A stretch of DNA of 64,000 bases from Orychophragmus violaceus (Eukaryota; Streptophyta; Magnoliopsida; Brassicales; Brassicaceae), in NCBI GenBank assembly GCA_030180135.1, contig CM058229.1:45101522-45165521 (forward strand), read 5' to 3'. Made by a program: the position numbers and the translations under genes. Every line of letters starts with the position of its first letter. Positions within the stretch are counted from its first letter, which is position 1. Positions 1-10,651 of this stretch are shown in pieces. The notes beneath the pieces are model-generated. The model ran no database searches. It was not told the DNA's origin and was given only the letters and a program-made list of their open reading frames with translations.

Positions 1-207
1 TAAAAGTACCAAACTGAGATATCAACTCTAGTATAGCATTCAATTAGTGTTAAGCAAGATTTTTACTAAACGAGAAGATAAAAATCCTTTGTAACACGTA
101 GTCCGCCAAAAATTTAGTGAAAAATTCACTTTAGCACCAAAATTAAAAAAAAAATTGAGGAAATTTTGTCTAAGTCTTTTTCACATATCACAAAACGTGA
201 TTCTCTC

Positions 208-323
<116 letters not shown>

Positions 324-410
324 TCTTGGCTCACAAAACCCAATCTCACTGCTTCGGTGTTGACGGGATCACGGAGTCAATTTCTTCGATAATGTCAAGG
401 CTTAGGCCAA

Positions 411-612
411 TTGTCGCGCTGAGAAGATTATGGGTCAAGCGATCCGTGAGCTGGGCTGGCGCCTATCGGACATTGTTGTCTCCACTAAGATCTTCTGGGG
501 TGGTCCTGGTTCTAACGATAAAGGTTTGTCGAGGAAACATATCGTCGAAGGAACCAAATCTTCTCTCAGAAGACTCGATATGGACTACGTCGATGTGCTC
601 TATTTCTACAGG
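411..612 (+). pseudogene. KAB1-like K+ channel beta subunit (aldo/keto reductase) exon fragment
   Basis: The frame from 430 starts MGQAIRELGW and includes WGGPG, GLSRKHIVEG and RRLDMDYVDVLY. This closely matches the second-exon region of plant KAB1-type voltage-gated potassium channel beta subunits, which are aldo/keto reductase-fold proteins associating with channel alpha subunits. The preceding codons (about 411-429) also fit the family. The fragment stops at a donor-like CAG|GTGAAA at 612/613, and no further KAB1 exons follow. The NADPH fold and most of the barrel are missing, so this is a captured or relic exon rather than a gene. It is the first of three unrelated + strand fragments in the next 2 kb. 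Confidence 0.8.
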
Positions 613-1286
613 TGAAAATCGATTCAGGTTTGTATTTGATATGAATTGACTGTTAGGTTTTCTGAGATTGAATGGTTTATCTGAAATTTTCTTTTGTACT
701 ACGTTGCCTGAGCATTTAATTTTCGAGATTTGAAGTGATGGGTTTGGTTTATTTTCCTAGCATGTACTTTTGTTTCTTAGTAAGGTTCAGGGTTTGGTTT
801 CTATATCTTGAAATATACGTTTCAGTTTGAGAGATTATTTATCTTGGAATCAACTTCATCATGACTTAGGTTGTAGCTTTTGATTTCAACGTTGGTTTTC
901 ATTTGATCTCTTGATTCGTTCGTCCTAATTGGGGAGCTGCTGAGAGGTTGGATTTGGTTATTATAAATAATAACCTTTATCTAGCAATTACTCCAATTTT
1001 ATAAACAAAAACACATTAGTGATAAAACTGGTTTAAGACGGATCCTTTTGACTGTTCTTGATAATTTAGGTCAGACACAATCTTTACTCGTTGATTGTAT
1101 ACAAATGTCAGCACATGCCCATAATAGTAGATTAAGAATGAGACATTTTGTGAACTATATTGCGATCTCTTGAGGAGAAGAAAATGTGTGGTGGATTCTG
1201 AAACATTAACTATTTCACTGTCTAGTTTCTGTAAGTTCAATAAGCGAGTCAGTGGATGATAGTGTGTGGTATATATGGTTGTGCAG
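613..1286. other. Intron-like spacer without recognisable gene
   Basis: T-rich sequence starting with a splice-donor-like GTGAAA and ending in an acceptor-like GTGCAG at 1281-1286. It resembles intron sequence, possibly the KAB1 intron joined to the intron before the next kinase exon. No repeat, RNA gene or coding signal is seen in it. Confidence 0.4.
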
Positions 1287-1409
1287 GTGATATACCGAGA
1301 CGTCAACCCCTCTAATGTGCTCTTAAATGATGAATTCTGTCCGAAATTATCGGACTTTGGGCTTGCAAGAAAAGGAACTCAGGGCGAAAATACTCACGTC
1401 ACAACTGCA
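1287..1409 (+). pseudogene. Receptor-like cytoplasmic kinase (PBS1/PBL-like) exon fragment
   Basis: One exon bounded by CAG|GT and A|GTAAAT encodes kinase subdomains VIb-VII: IYRDVNPSNVLL (catalytic loop), LSDFGLA (Mg-binding DFG) and GENTHVTTA. This is typical of RLCK-VII/PBL kinases, in which the loop is normally IYRDxKxxN. Here the catalytic lysine position is Asn (DVN), so even the retained piece would be catalytically defective. N-lobe, activation-segment end and C-lobe are absent. Read-through past the donor gives a hydrophobic intron translation that should not be taken as protein. Confidence 0.75.
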
Positions 1410-1726
1410 GTAAATATTGAATGCTTCTTAGTTCTTACCTTCTTTCTTGGATTAATTGTGTTGTTAGTTTTAGTGGCGTGCATTCAGTCAGGTTTTTGCA
1501 GAAAAACACAAAGCAACAAACTTTTATAATCTTTTCTTTGTTTATCAGAATATAATTAACAGACCAAAAACATTACATGGATTTGTTTTAGATACTCAGC
1601 GCTGATGTTGAGCCCAAGAAGAAGCTATAAAGCACATTGTCATGCCAACGACAAGGTTATTCTAAACAACAAAGAACAATCCAGATTGTCTATGGTAACT
1701 TTTCCTAAATGATTGTCCTTTGGTTA

Positions 1727-2150
1727 GTATCTAGGGAACAAAGGTTTGAGAGGGTGACTAGAAATCTAAAAGTGGCAAAAGTGTTCAACACATTGGTAGA
1801 GGAAATGAAAGCAATGGGGATCGCATCTGTCAATGACTCTGTCAATGACTCAGAATGTACAGAAGTGATGGCTCCAGTTGCACACAAAGACCGAAGCCCG
1901 GTTCTACTCCTTATGGGTGGTGGTATGGGTGCAGGAAAGAGCAATGTGCTTAAACACATTCTCAAAGAACAAGTAAAAATTCAATGTAAGTTCGCTTAGT
2001 CTATATCAGCATTGTTTGATTTTCTTACGCATTTGCTTGTAACATGCTTGTGTGTTTTGGATCAGATCATTTTAGGGAGGAGCAGATGATGTGGTTATCG
2101 ATGCCGATGCTTTCAAAGAATCTGATGTGATATACAAGCTTTAAGCTCCA
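1727..2150 (+). pseudogene. P-loop/zeta-type kinase domain fragment of a plant NTPase
   Basis: The frame 1727-1990 reads RFERVTRNLKVAKVFNTLV and then LLLMGGGMGAGKSNVLKHIL, a Walker A P-loop (GGGMGAGKS). A donor-like TGTAAGT follows. After an acceptor-like CAG at about 2065, a second exon reads VVIDADAFKESDVIY before a stop at about 2142. This matches the two-exon core of plant P-loop proteins annotated as zeta-toxin/calmodulin-binding-like; these are host proteins, not a bacterial toxin system. The C-terminal half is absent and the second exon is cut by a stop, so the copy is a non-functional fragment. Confidence 0.7.
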
Positions 2151-2359
2151 TGGTTGCTAGTGTCACTTTTGCTACTTACACCTTAGGTGAAGTCATATTT
2201 AATTGTGTTGCTTCCTTTAGCATGAAGAAACTCATCATTCACTTCTTTTCTTGATTAGAAAAACGGATTCAGATGATGAGGAAGGAACATAACAACAAAG
2301 TGCCTCATTTGTGGCAAATGACAGCTCTAAAGATAACAAAGTGCATGAAACCGAAGCAC

Positions 2360-3860
2360 ACGACATCGTTTTTAGGCAACAAAGTGCCTACAAAAATTAT
2401 TTGTCATTTAATATTAAAAATACAATAGAATTATTGTTCTACTCTAAATAGAGTTTGAGTCTTTAATTAGTTAGTCTTAGATTAGTTTACGAGGTATGGT
2501 TTGAGTTTTTGATTAGTTTAGGATATAGAGTTTGGATTTTAGGGTATAATATTTTAAAATATTATCCAGAAGCCTTAAACATAAAATTTGTAACCTTTAA
2601 AAGTATAATTGCATAAGATTTACACCACAAACATAAATCTTAAGGATCTAAACCTATATTTCAGACTGTTAATCATAAGTACTAAATTTCTAATTGTGTA
2701 TTATTAAACATAAAAATTATATAATATATAAAACAATTCAAACATATATAAAAATTCAAGTATAATCAATTTTTCCATAAATTCTAAAACTTTAGTTTTA
2801 TACCCTAAACCCTAAAATTTTACTCTAAGAACATAAAATTGAAATTGAAAATATAACAGAATTGGAAAATATATTTTTTTAAAAACAGTTTTTAAACATT
2901 TAATTTAGAGTTTAGGAAACTATGTTTATGGTTTAAAGTATTGAAGGGTAAGATTTTAGGAGTTAATGAGTCTCACAAAGTATCCAATCCTTAAACCCTA
3001 AACTCCAAATAAATATCAAAACCTTAAATTATATATAAAACCAAAAATAATTACTATTACATATCTAAAACTAAGATTGCAATACCCTAAACACTAACCA
3101 TATACTACAATGTCCTAAACCTACACTAAACCCTAAACCTATATTCCAATACCCCAAATCCAACCAAACCTAAATCATATCATAAATCATAAGAACGAAA
3201 GGATCACTTAAGAAAAAGATAAACCAATTAAATACTAAATTATGAATTCTAACTCTAATTATTATTTAAATTTTAAATCTTCACTCACAAATATCAAAAC
3301 TTAGTCTAAACCCTAAATCCAAAGAACTTATAAAAAAAAATATTATTTTTTAAAACATTAAGTTCAAATCTAAACCCTAAACCCTTAAATCCCTAAACAC
3401 TCAAATCCCTAACCCTCAAATCCCTAAACCTTAAACCCTAAACTCTAAATAAATATTAAAACCCTAAATTATAAATCAAAATCTAATTAATATAACATAC
3501 CTTAAACTAAAAATCAACATTTATACAAGAATTGTTGTTTTTCAAATCTAATATTTTCAACATTAACCTCAAACTCAAGTCTAAACCTAATTCATATTCC
3601 AAAATTTCAAACTCTAAATTATAAACTTTAAACCTTGAATAAAAAAAATCAAAATATAGCATGTCAAGAATATAAACCTTAAATATTTATTTATATATCA
3701 ATGATATTATATGATTTAATTTTAGTTTAATTTTAGAATTGAAAATATTAACAATCTAACTTAACCACACATATATTTTGTAGCATATTTTGTGGATATG
3801 CTAAAATCTAAAAATTTGGCCATAGAAAATATTAAGTCCCGGCTAAATTTTTCTACAAAA
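2360..3860. repeat. AT-rich tract with degenerate telomere-like (CCCTAAA) words
   Basis: No gene is visible. The stretch is strongly AT-rich and peppered with AAACCCTAAA-type words, densest at 3365-3475, where CCCTAAA variants recur every 7-15 bases with spacers such as ATC and ACT. This is the plant telomere unit in decayed form. It may be an interstitial telomere-like tract or simple-sequence drift; perfect arrays of more than two units are absent. Confidence 0.6.
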
Positions 3861-3865
3861 ATTTC

Positions 3866-4040
3866 AGTTTCCCGGTTCCTATCTTTTTTTTTGACATCGT
3901 TTCCCGGTTCCTATCTCTTCACCCTCTTTCTCCCTTCCCATCTTCTCTGAAACTAACTATCTTCTCCCTAGATCATTTGTTCATAAATCTTCTTCTTCCT
4001 AGATTAATCGTGTTCATTTCCCGGTTCCTATCTCTTCACC
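3866..4040 (+). repeat. Three copies of a TTTCCCGGTTCCTATCT direct repeat
   Basis: The word TTTCCCGGTTCCTATCT occurs at about 3868, 3899 and 4016; the last two continue as CTTCACC. The copies lie in a C/T-rich leader-like sequence just upstream of the gene-fragment mosaic at 4100-6600. They look like local duplications, perhaps in a former 5' UTR. Confidence 0.7.
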
Positions 4041-4740
4041 GGTATTTTTCCTTCTCATTCACTGGTCCTTCTCCTTCACTGCGACATCGGGTCAAAGAGA
4101 AGTCGTGGTCTTATTCCATGGATTTCAATCAAGCAAGGTTAGTGTGCTTGAGTCTTTATGGTTCTCGGAAGAAAAATTGAGATTTGATTTCGTTTGTGTT
4201 ATTGTGTAGGTGAAGTTAGGGTTTTGTCTCCCTATCTACATCTCATCGAGGGTTCCTCCAGAGGATCTGATTCCTCATTCTCATACCACTTCCTTCTCTC
4301 TGTCTTTATCTCTGAACTCGATTCTTCATTAGGTAACTTTGATTAGGGTTTCTATTTGTTGAATTTATTAGTGATTTTGCGTTATCAGTTAATTTTCTTG
4401 AGAATACTTAGATCTGATGTTTTTATTTAATGATCTTTGAAATTGCAGAAATCTTCGCTGCAACAACAGTGACCCGTGCTCGAGAAGAAGTGACTCAATG
4501 GCTTTATTGAATTCACGCCCTTTCCCGGCGGTTGCGTAAAAACAGAAACTGCTTACTGTGATGTAAGGGCAGAGATACACCAAAAAGCTCAACATGACGC
4601 AGGTGGGTAACTTGATAAAAGCCACCACCACAAAATCGAAAGGAAGCAATCATACGGGTACGGCTTAGTCTTTTATTTGCATCACATCTACAACAGTCTT
4701 TTATTTTTGACTAACATTTCACGTTTGGTGTTTCTAATAG

Positions 4741-4975
4741 ATGGTCAATAAAAATAAATATAACGGTACTGATCTTGTCAAGGAGTTTGGGATGTCAGTG
4801 ACTAATACGCTAGCCTTGGTTAAGGCTCGTGAACCTGTGGTGATTTTCTTTACTTTCCATTTTTGTGATTGCTTTTCTTTATTGTTATATTGTTCCTCAT
4901 GACCAGATGTTCTTTCTATGATAGAGAACAACTTTTTACCCCAAATCCGAGACAGTGGAATATGAAATACAAGGT
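4741..4975 (+). pseudogene. Argonaute fragment (linker/Mid region)
   Basis: After an acceptor-like TAATAG at about 4735-4740 the frame reads DLVKEFGMSVTNTLALVKAR, which matches the plant AGO1/5/10-type segment normally reading KEFGMxVxxxLAxVEAR. After an intron, sequence at about 4930-4970 reads LPQIRD and, in a shifted frame, QWNMKYK, matching the AGO LPQVGQWNM motif. The frameshift and the absence of PAZ and PIWI domains make this a relic. It is the first of three unrelated captured fragments on the + strand before 6600. Confidence 0.55.
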
Positions 4976-5604
4976 ACAACTTCAAAGCTAATCGTAGTCA
5001 AATCTAAGCAGTTTATATTCATCACTTTTCTTCAGGGTGGAATGTCTAATGAAATGTACAATACTGTTGCCCGTGTTACTGATGGTATCTATCAAGGTGA
5101 GTTTTGAAAATGTTCAATAATCTACTAATGACATACAGAGATGAAGACTGTTTTACCATCGGGTATGTTGTTATAGGCATTGCTATTGGTGGAGACGTAT
5201 TCCCAGGATCCACTTTATCTAACCACATCATACGGTTTAACAACATCCCACAGGTATATATACAATCTTCAACAACATATTGCTCGATGGAACGCTCCTT
5301 TGGCGGAGTTGTGGTGTTACAAACTGATCTTATATTTTGCTCTTTCAGTTAATCTATGACTTAATATAAGAGCTATATTGCAGATAAAAATGATGGAAAC
5401 AAGGAAAGGTCAATAAACCTGTGGTTGCTTGGCTCCTCCCTTTTTCAATCTCGGCTTCACGGAAACCTCTGAATTTCTCACTTCTTGTCCACATAAGTGG
5501 GATAGGCAAACCAAATGTAAGCAGGTATGACTCTGATCCAAAGCATCTAATGAGGTTTGAAGATTCATTTAACTTTTATGTTTGGGATTTGTTGTTTTGT
5601 TCAG
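4976..5604 (+). other. Mosaic spacer with unidentified exon-like pieces
   Basis: Between the Argonaute and E2 fragments there are short open stretches, for example 5177-5253, whose frame reads VFPGSTLSNHIIRFN and ends before CAG|GT. It looks like exon sequence of another gene, but I do not recognise it. The rest resembles intron sequence. Confidence 0.3.
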
Positions 5605-5732
5605 ATCTTATGAATGTGTTTGAGACATTTCTTCCTCAGCTTCTTTTGTATCCAAACCATCAGATCCATTAAATGGAGAAGCTGCTGCATTGATGATGCA
5701 TGATCGTCCTACTTATGAACAACGAGTTAAAG
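5605..5732 (+). pseudogene. UBC4/5/6-type E2 ubiquitin-conjugating enzyme exon fragment
   Basis: An exon between TTGTTCAG and AG|GTAACC encodes MNVFETFLPQLLLYPN and then, after a one-base loss, DPLNGEAAALMMHDRPTYEQ. Both halves match the C-terminal region of plant UBC4/5/6 E2 enzymes. The catalytic-cysteine exon lies upstream in the family and is not present here. The single-base deletion in the CCAAACC.ATCAG stretch breaks the frame, so the piece cannot encode a functional E2. Confidence 0.8.
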
Positions 5733-6498
5733 GTAACCCAACCAGATTCTTTGGGCCAAGAGATATGTCATAAATTCTGAATAACTGTTAAGTTTCTTGA
5801 ATTCATTCCTTTGATTCAAAACCATTAATATTTGTGTTCTTGAACTTGTTAGTATCTCATTATTAACCATTTGTAATCTTAATGTTACTCTGAATATTGC
5901 TTATTTTCTATATCATGTTCTTAGTGTAGTGTTTGTGCTGGCTTTAATATGGTGTCCCTTATTGATGATAGGTCGATCCTGTGTTTATAACATGAGGGGA
6001 AAGAGGTATTCTGAATTTTGTTTATCATATACTTAAGAAGATTTGTTTCAAGTTCAATATTCTTTTTTAGTTCCAAGCAGGTTTATGACCATATGGTTTT
6101 CATGTGTACAGGTTTATAAACACAAGCTTGCTTCCTGAAGGTATGTATCTTGCTTAAGCATATTTTCTTACTTGCATTTTGAATTTGGAATCTAAATTCG
6201 ATTGGGATTCATATCCCCAAATGTTCTTGACATGGGTCATTGACTTCCTTGGTCGAGATGTCATAGCTAAACTTTAAATTACTGTAAACATACACTCTGC
6301 TCAGCTGTTGATATTTCTAATTTGGTGTTCTTGTCAAGATATTTTTCTTGCTGAATTTAATGTCGTGAACTCTAGATAGTAAGAGTGGTATGCATGTTTT
6401 GGTTGTCTCTTTCTTTTAATTTATGAGTTCAAGTATTCTTGATGAGTATGATTAATATTTAATTACTGCTAATGGCTTTCTTGTAAATATATTTCCAG

Positions 6499-6592
6499 AC
6501 TCCATGCGGCCATAACTTCTGTTTGAAGTGTTTTGAAAAATTGGCTGGTAAAAGCAAGCCTACATGTGTGACATGTCGAACTCCAATATTCT
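6499..6592 (+). pseudogene. VIM/ORTH-type RING-finger exon fragment
   Basis: Directly after TTTCCAG the frame reads TPCGHNFCLKCFEKLAGK and then TCVTCRTPI. This is the second half of the first RING finger of VIM/ORTH E3 ligases, the plant UHRF1-like methyl-CpG maintenance factors. The PHD, SRA and second RING domains are missing. Together with the Argonaute and E2 pieces, it makes a three-gene mosaic on one strand with intron remnants. Confidence 0.75.
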
Positions 6593-7009
6593 TATTTTGT
6601 CTTGCTACTTTCGCAGGTGAAGTATTCACAAGAACCAGACAATCAAACGAAGTGTAAAGCTGCGATTTTGTATTTGATTCTGTGTATGTGTTTGTGTCAT
6701 GCAGTTGGCTATTGGCTATTGTTCGTGAAGGTTGGCTGATGCAAGAGGATCAACATGTTGAGGATGGAATAGACTAAGTGGAAGCAACTCTTAAGTTTGA
6801 AGAAATTATAGGACCAATGTTAGGAATATGTTAGAAATTTTTTTGATATGTATCTTTTATTGTGTTTGTGTAAAACATGTTTTAAGTTATTAATAAAAAA
6901 TCAATTTTAAATATAATTGTTTTTATTTAAATTTAATTGATATTTTAGTAATATTTCATAAAGAATTTAAAATAATTTATATAATAAATTTTCAATAGCC
7001 CTCATTAAT

Positions 7010-7393
7010 ATTAAATATGGCAAAATATAAAAGTGTTAATAGAATATATAATAGCCATAAAAATTGGCCATTATAAATAATAACACAGCAACTATAAAAC
7101 GCTAGTATAAAGTATAATACAACTCGAAAATATTGCCACCAAAATAAGTATTATTGCACGAATAATATGATGCATTAATTTATAAAATGGCGATAAACCA
7201 ATGCTACTGAAAACTATATAATCACATCAAAATTAACGCTATCGTAGACATATATATGATAGCATCTCAAATTAGTGCTATAGTAGATGGCATACCTAAG
7301 ATGGCAGCGGCAAACATAGCGTTTATGGAAACGCTATCATAGACATATGATAGCGTTTTCGTGGTGCTATCAATACCCATATTTCTTGTAGTG
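7010..7393 (+). mobile_element. Right end of a CACTA-like (En/Spm) element
   Basis: The sequence ends with ATTTCTTGTAGTG, the complement of the CACTA terminal motif CACTACAAGAAAT. The 380 bases before it carry direct and inverted copies of an AACGCTATC/GATAGCGTT word (7230-7370), the layout of CACTA subterminal repeats. No left end with CACTACAAG was found upstream in the window, so the element is truncated or its left end is diverged. The AGO/E2/VIM fragments may lie inside it. Confidence 0.55.
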
Positions 7394-7416
7394 TGATTTT
7401 GGTTTTCTATTATAGA

Positions 7417-7962
7417 TGTCATTGGTGTTGTTACACTTGTTGGAAACCTTGAACCTAATTGGACAGGCCGACCAAAGCTGCAGTTCACAATCCGCGACTT
7501 AAGGTTAGTTAAACAAATTCTTATATAATATTCCTCACATATGTTTTGTTGTTTGTCTCTGATAATAGAAAATGAAAATACATTTTTTCTAGCCTCCGGA
7601 TTCTTTGGTGTTTATTTTTCGGGGAAGATGCTAAGGAACTAGTAAAAAAGTTTCGAAAGGATGCTGATAGACATCTCTTTGTGATTCTCCGGTGCTTCTA
7701 CAGAAAGCACGAAATGGGTATGATTATAAATTCAATTTAGTTTATTTTTAAAATGATCTCATGGTGTATTACACATGTCTGGGTTTAGGATTGATGATAC
7801 TTTTGGTTTCTATATTGTTTAAAATATTAATGGTGTTTGTGTATAAAATTTATTTAATTAGGTGTAACTTGTCTCAAAGGAGAAGAAGGGATGTCAATGA
7901 TTATGTACGATCAAACCAACAGTCTGGACTATAATGGATTTCTCAACATGTTTTGGTCATAA
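7417..7962 (+). pseudogene. DUF223/RPA1-like OB-fold protein fragment
   Basis: Three exon-like blocks are visible. The first reads DVIGVVTLVGNLEPNW and QFTIRDL (7417-7503). The second reads ILWCLFFGEDAKEL and HLFVILRCFYRKHEMG (7592-7718). The third reads GVTCLKGEEGMSMIMYD (7861-7960). They are separated by AT-rich introns with GT/AG borders. The pattern (DVIG, LxCxLFG, then an OB-fold strand) is that of Arabidopsis DUF223 RPA1-like nucleic-acid-binding proteins, which are also often found in Helitrons. N- and C-termini are absent and the fragment lies between two CACTA-like ends. Confidence 0.55.
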
Positions 7963-8389
7963 ACCAAATCCAACTCATTATGTAATATGCTTTATATGCT
8001 TCCGGAATTCATACATTGTTTTCTATTTTGTAGCTTTCCAAATCCGATACCAGACCAATATCCTGAAGAAATTATGCCCTGGTTAAATATCTACCAAATT
8101 ATGTACATGTTTTAGAAGACCTTATTAAACTTTGTTATTTTTTGGGTTAGATGATCTGTTGATTGTCTTCATGTTTCTTTTAAAAACACATTTGTCGTTA
8201 ATGTTTACAACTTTCTGTCATCTATATATCATAATCTCCTTTTTATTACATTATTTGAATAGCATATAGAAACCCTGATCAATTTGGTTATTGTTAAATT
8301 AAAATATCAAAGTATATATTTCATTTGTGATACGACAATAAAAGTTTTTGCATGGACTCCCGAAGACCAAACTATCTCATATTATTATT

Positions 8390-8827
8390 ATTAAATTCAA
8401 AATTACTATATGATACGACCCATACCCAACTACTTTGCGACACGAATAATGAGTTGAATATTAGTCGTATCAATAGTGACAAATAAACGACTTGGTTAGT
8501 ACTATACCCGAAGTAGCGCATTAGTTGCCCATGTACTGACTAATTCACGACTGTTCTACGACTCTTAACATCAGACGCAAAATAGTCGACATATCACCGA
8601 CTAGTCTGTGACAATTGTTCTGGTTTCGACAATGGTCGTTAATCAGTCGTCAATCGACGACTAAATTGACGACAATCATTTTTTGTCGTATATAAGCGAC
8701 TAATACACGTCCAATAATCCGTTGTCGCAAAATAGTAGCAATATAGTCCCCGAATAGTGGCCAAATGTTACGACTACAAGTATAGTCACAAAGTCCAGTC
8801 GCAAAAAAACGATGTTTTCTTGTAGTG
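8390..8827 (+). mobile_element. Second CACTA-like right end with CGACT subterminal repeats
   Basis: It terminates in TTTTCTTGTAGTG at 8815-8827. Upstream, CGACT/AGTCG words occur every 15-30 bases from 8420 to 8800, a typical subterminal repeat zone for transposase binding. The repeat word differs from that of the end at 7393, so two different CACTA families are involved, probably nested. The left terminus was not located. Confidence 0.6.
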
Positions 8828-8953
8828 TTAATAGCAATCGAGTCGATTTTCAGCTAGTTGTTATGTGGAAGAGTGATTTCGACCCCAACATGGTGTATTA
8901 ACTTAAGTTGTAGCATCATCACTGCATGAAAAATGCTTCATATAGAGAGAGGA

Positions 8954-10148
8954 TGATGCGGTCATCAGAACCAAACCAACCCAGGCGCTCACTGACTCAA
9001 TCACTGACTCAACCACTACGTCAAGTAGAGCAAGGAGACCAAGAGAATTCAAGGCCACAGTGAGTTCTGATCCAACAAAAGGCATAGGATTGATTATACA
9101 TCCAACAATCAATCCTAAGAAGGCATATGACCCAGGAGGAATCATAACACATGGAGAAGAGATTATGGAGTCGAGAAGATCCAACAAGGCGTGTGAGCTT
9201 ATCTTAGCTCAAGTGGAGACTAAGGTCAAGACATCTAGCTCAGCTCATCATCAGCATGCCACTAAGAAGAGTCATCCCCAAAAGATGACACAAGAAGAAG
9301 ATACCGAAAAGGAGCTAACCATATGTAGCATCACAGCTAGCTCAGGAAGTAGCATCGGCACTAGCTCAGCAGACTTGCCATATATGGAAGCATTCACATT
9401 TGGAAGGTCAATTCAGCACCAAACGTTTACCTATCAAAACTACAGTGTATTGAGCTCCTTTCCATCAAGTCTAGACATCCCCAGCTGCACAAGACCACAC
9501 AAGATTCTCCATAACTTCAAGAAGTCATACTTACCATTTTTGGAGAAGAAAGAGATCAAACACCAACGGCTTCTTTCCAAGAATGCAAGCTGCGAGTTAT
9601 TAGTCAATCAAGCTGTTCCAAGGATCCTCACTTATCCCTTAAAGCCATCCAGATACAAGGAAATCATCAAGAGCTTGGATTCTTGCCATTTTCAGCCTAA
9701 CGGCTAGTTTTCATTAATTGTCGATTTGTTTCTTGTTCAAGGTCAATAGGACCGTTGTAAAAAGCTTATATAAGCTCAGTATCATCTATTGTAATAATCA
9801 CCTTTCAACCTTTCAATTAATCAAAGTATTATTCAGTTCTTCAAAGAGTGTTCTTTGTAGAGATCTTTTGTCTTAGGAATTCATTGAGTGATTCAATTGT
9901 TTCCGAAGATTGTTGGATTAGTATTGCTTGTGTGACTCAAGCAGAACTAGTTCACCACCGATTGAGAGAGTCAATCAAATCCACCGGTTGAGAGAGTCAA
10001 TCATTTCATTCATCCATTCCATCCATCTCGGTCAAGTAAGAGAGCTTTTAAGCCAGTGCTTGTCCTCCATCAATCCATAACTCAAGCTTCCGCTCCGGGG
10101 CTACATCATCTGGTATCAGAGCATCACTTTGATTCCAGGGCTGCATCA
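8954..10148 (+). repeat. 5' LTR of gag-only element
   Basis: It is 1195 bases with TGATG...CATCA ends. It contains a copy of the coding end of the internal ORF (open to the stop at 9705), a TATA-like TTATATAAGC at about 9766-9775 downstream of that stop, and a short internal duplication near its 3' end in which the CATCATCTGGTATCAGAGC word appears twice (about 10104 and 10144). The second copy is the functional primer-binding site outside the LTR. Confidence 0.93.
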
Positions 10149-10150
10149 TC

Positions 10151-10163
10151 TGGTATCAGAGCC
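10151..10163 (+). promoter_or_regulatory. Primer-binding site (initiator tRNA-Met)
   Basis: TGGTATCAGAGCC, two bases after the LTR end, is complementary to the 3' end of plant initiator methionine tRNA. It would prime minus-strand DNA synthesis. Confidence 0.9.
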
Positions 10164-10651
10164 GAAAGGTTCCTAATCAGGTGTTATCTATCCTTTATCC
10201 TTTCGGTTATTGCATCTTGTTTTTGTTTTCATTTCATCTTAAATCAAAAACCCATAAAAATTGTTTTCATTTTTATCTATTACTTTCTTTGTTTTCAGTT
10301 TTGCATCTTAAATCAAAAAAAAAAAAGTTTGTTTTGTGTTCTTGTTTTGTTTTATAAAACCAGAAAAAAAAAAAAGTTTTAAAAAGAAAGAGGGAAAGTT
10401 TTGTTATTTGATTTCTTAAACCAAAAACCAAAAAAAAAAGTGTTCTTTCCATTTTTGTTACTTTTAGTTTTCGAAAGTTTGAAAAGAGGCTCCTTTTGAT
10501 TCAAAGAAAATTTGTTTTCCTTTTCTAAACCTTCCAAAAACGTGTGCACCAATCAACTAAAGGGAAAGTTGATATTTTTCAATTTTCATTCAAATCACTT
10601 CGAACCCATTGATACTCTTTAATTTGAATTGTTTCAGGAATTAGCTCAGAC

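Noticed and set aside
1709..2150. Bacterial-type toxin-antitoxin locus
   Set aside because: The P-loop sequence matches plant host proteins with a zeta-like kinase fold, has plant introns and no antitoxin partner.
9060..9707. Independent 215-residue gene in the left LTR
   Set aside because: It is the LTR copy of the 3' end of the gag-like ORF, generated by LTR duplication.
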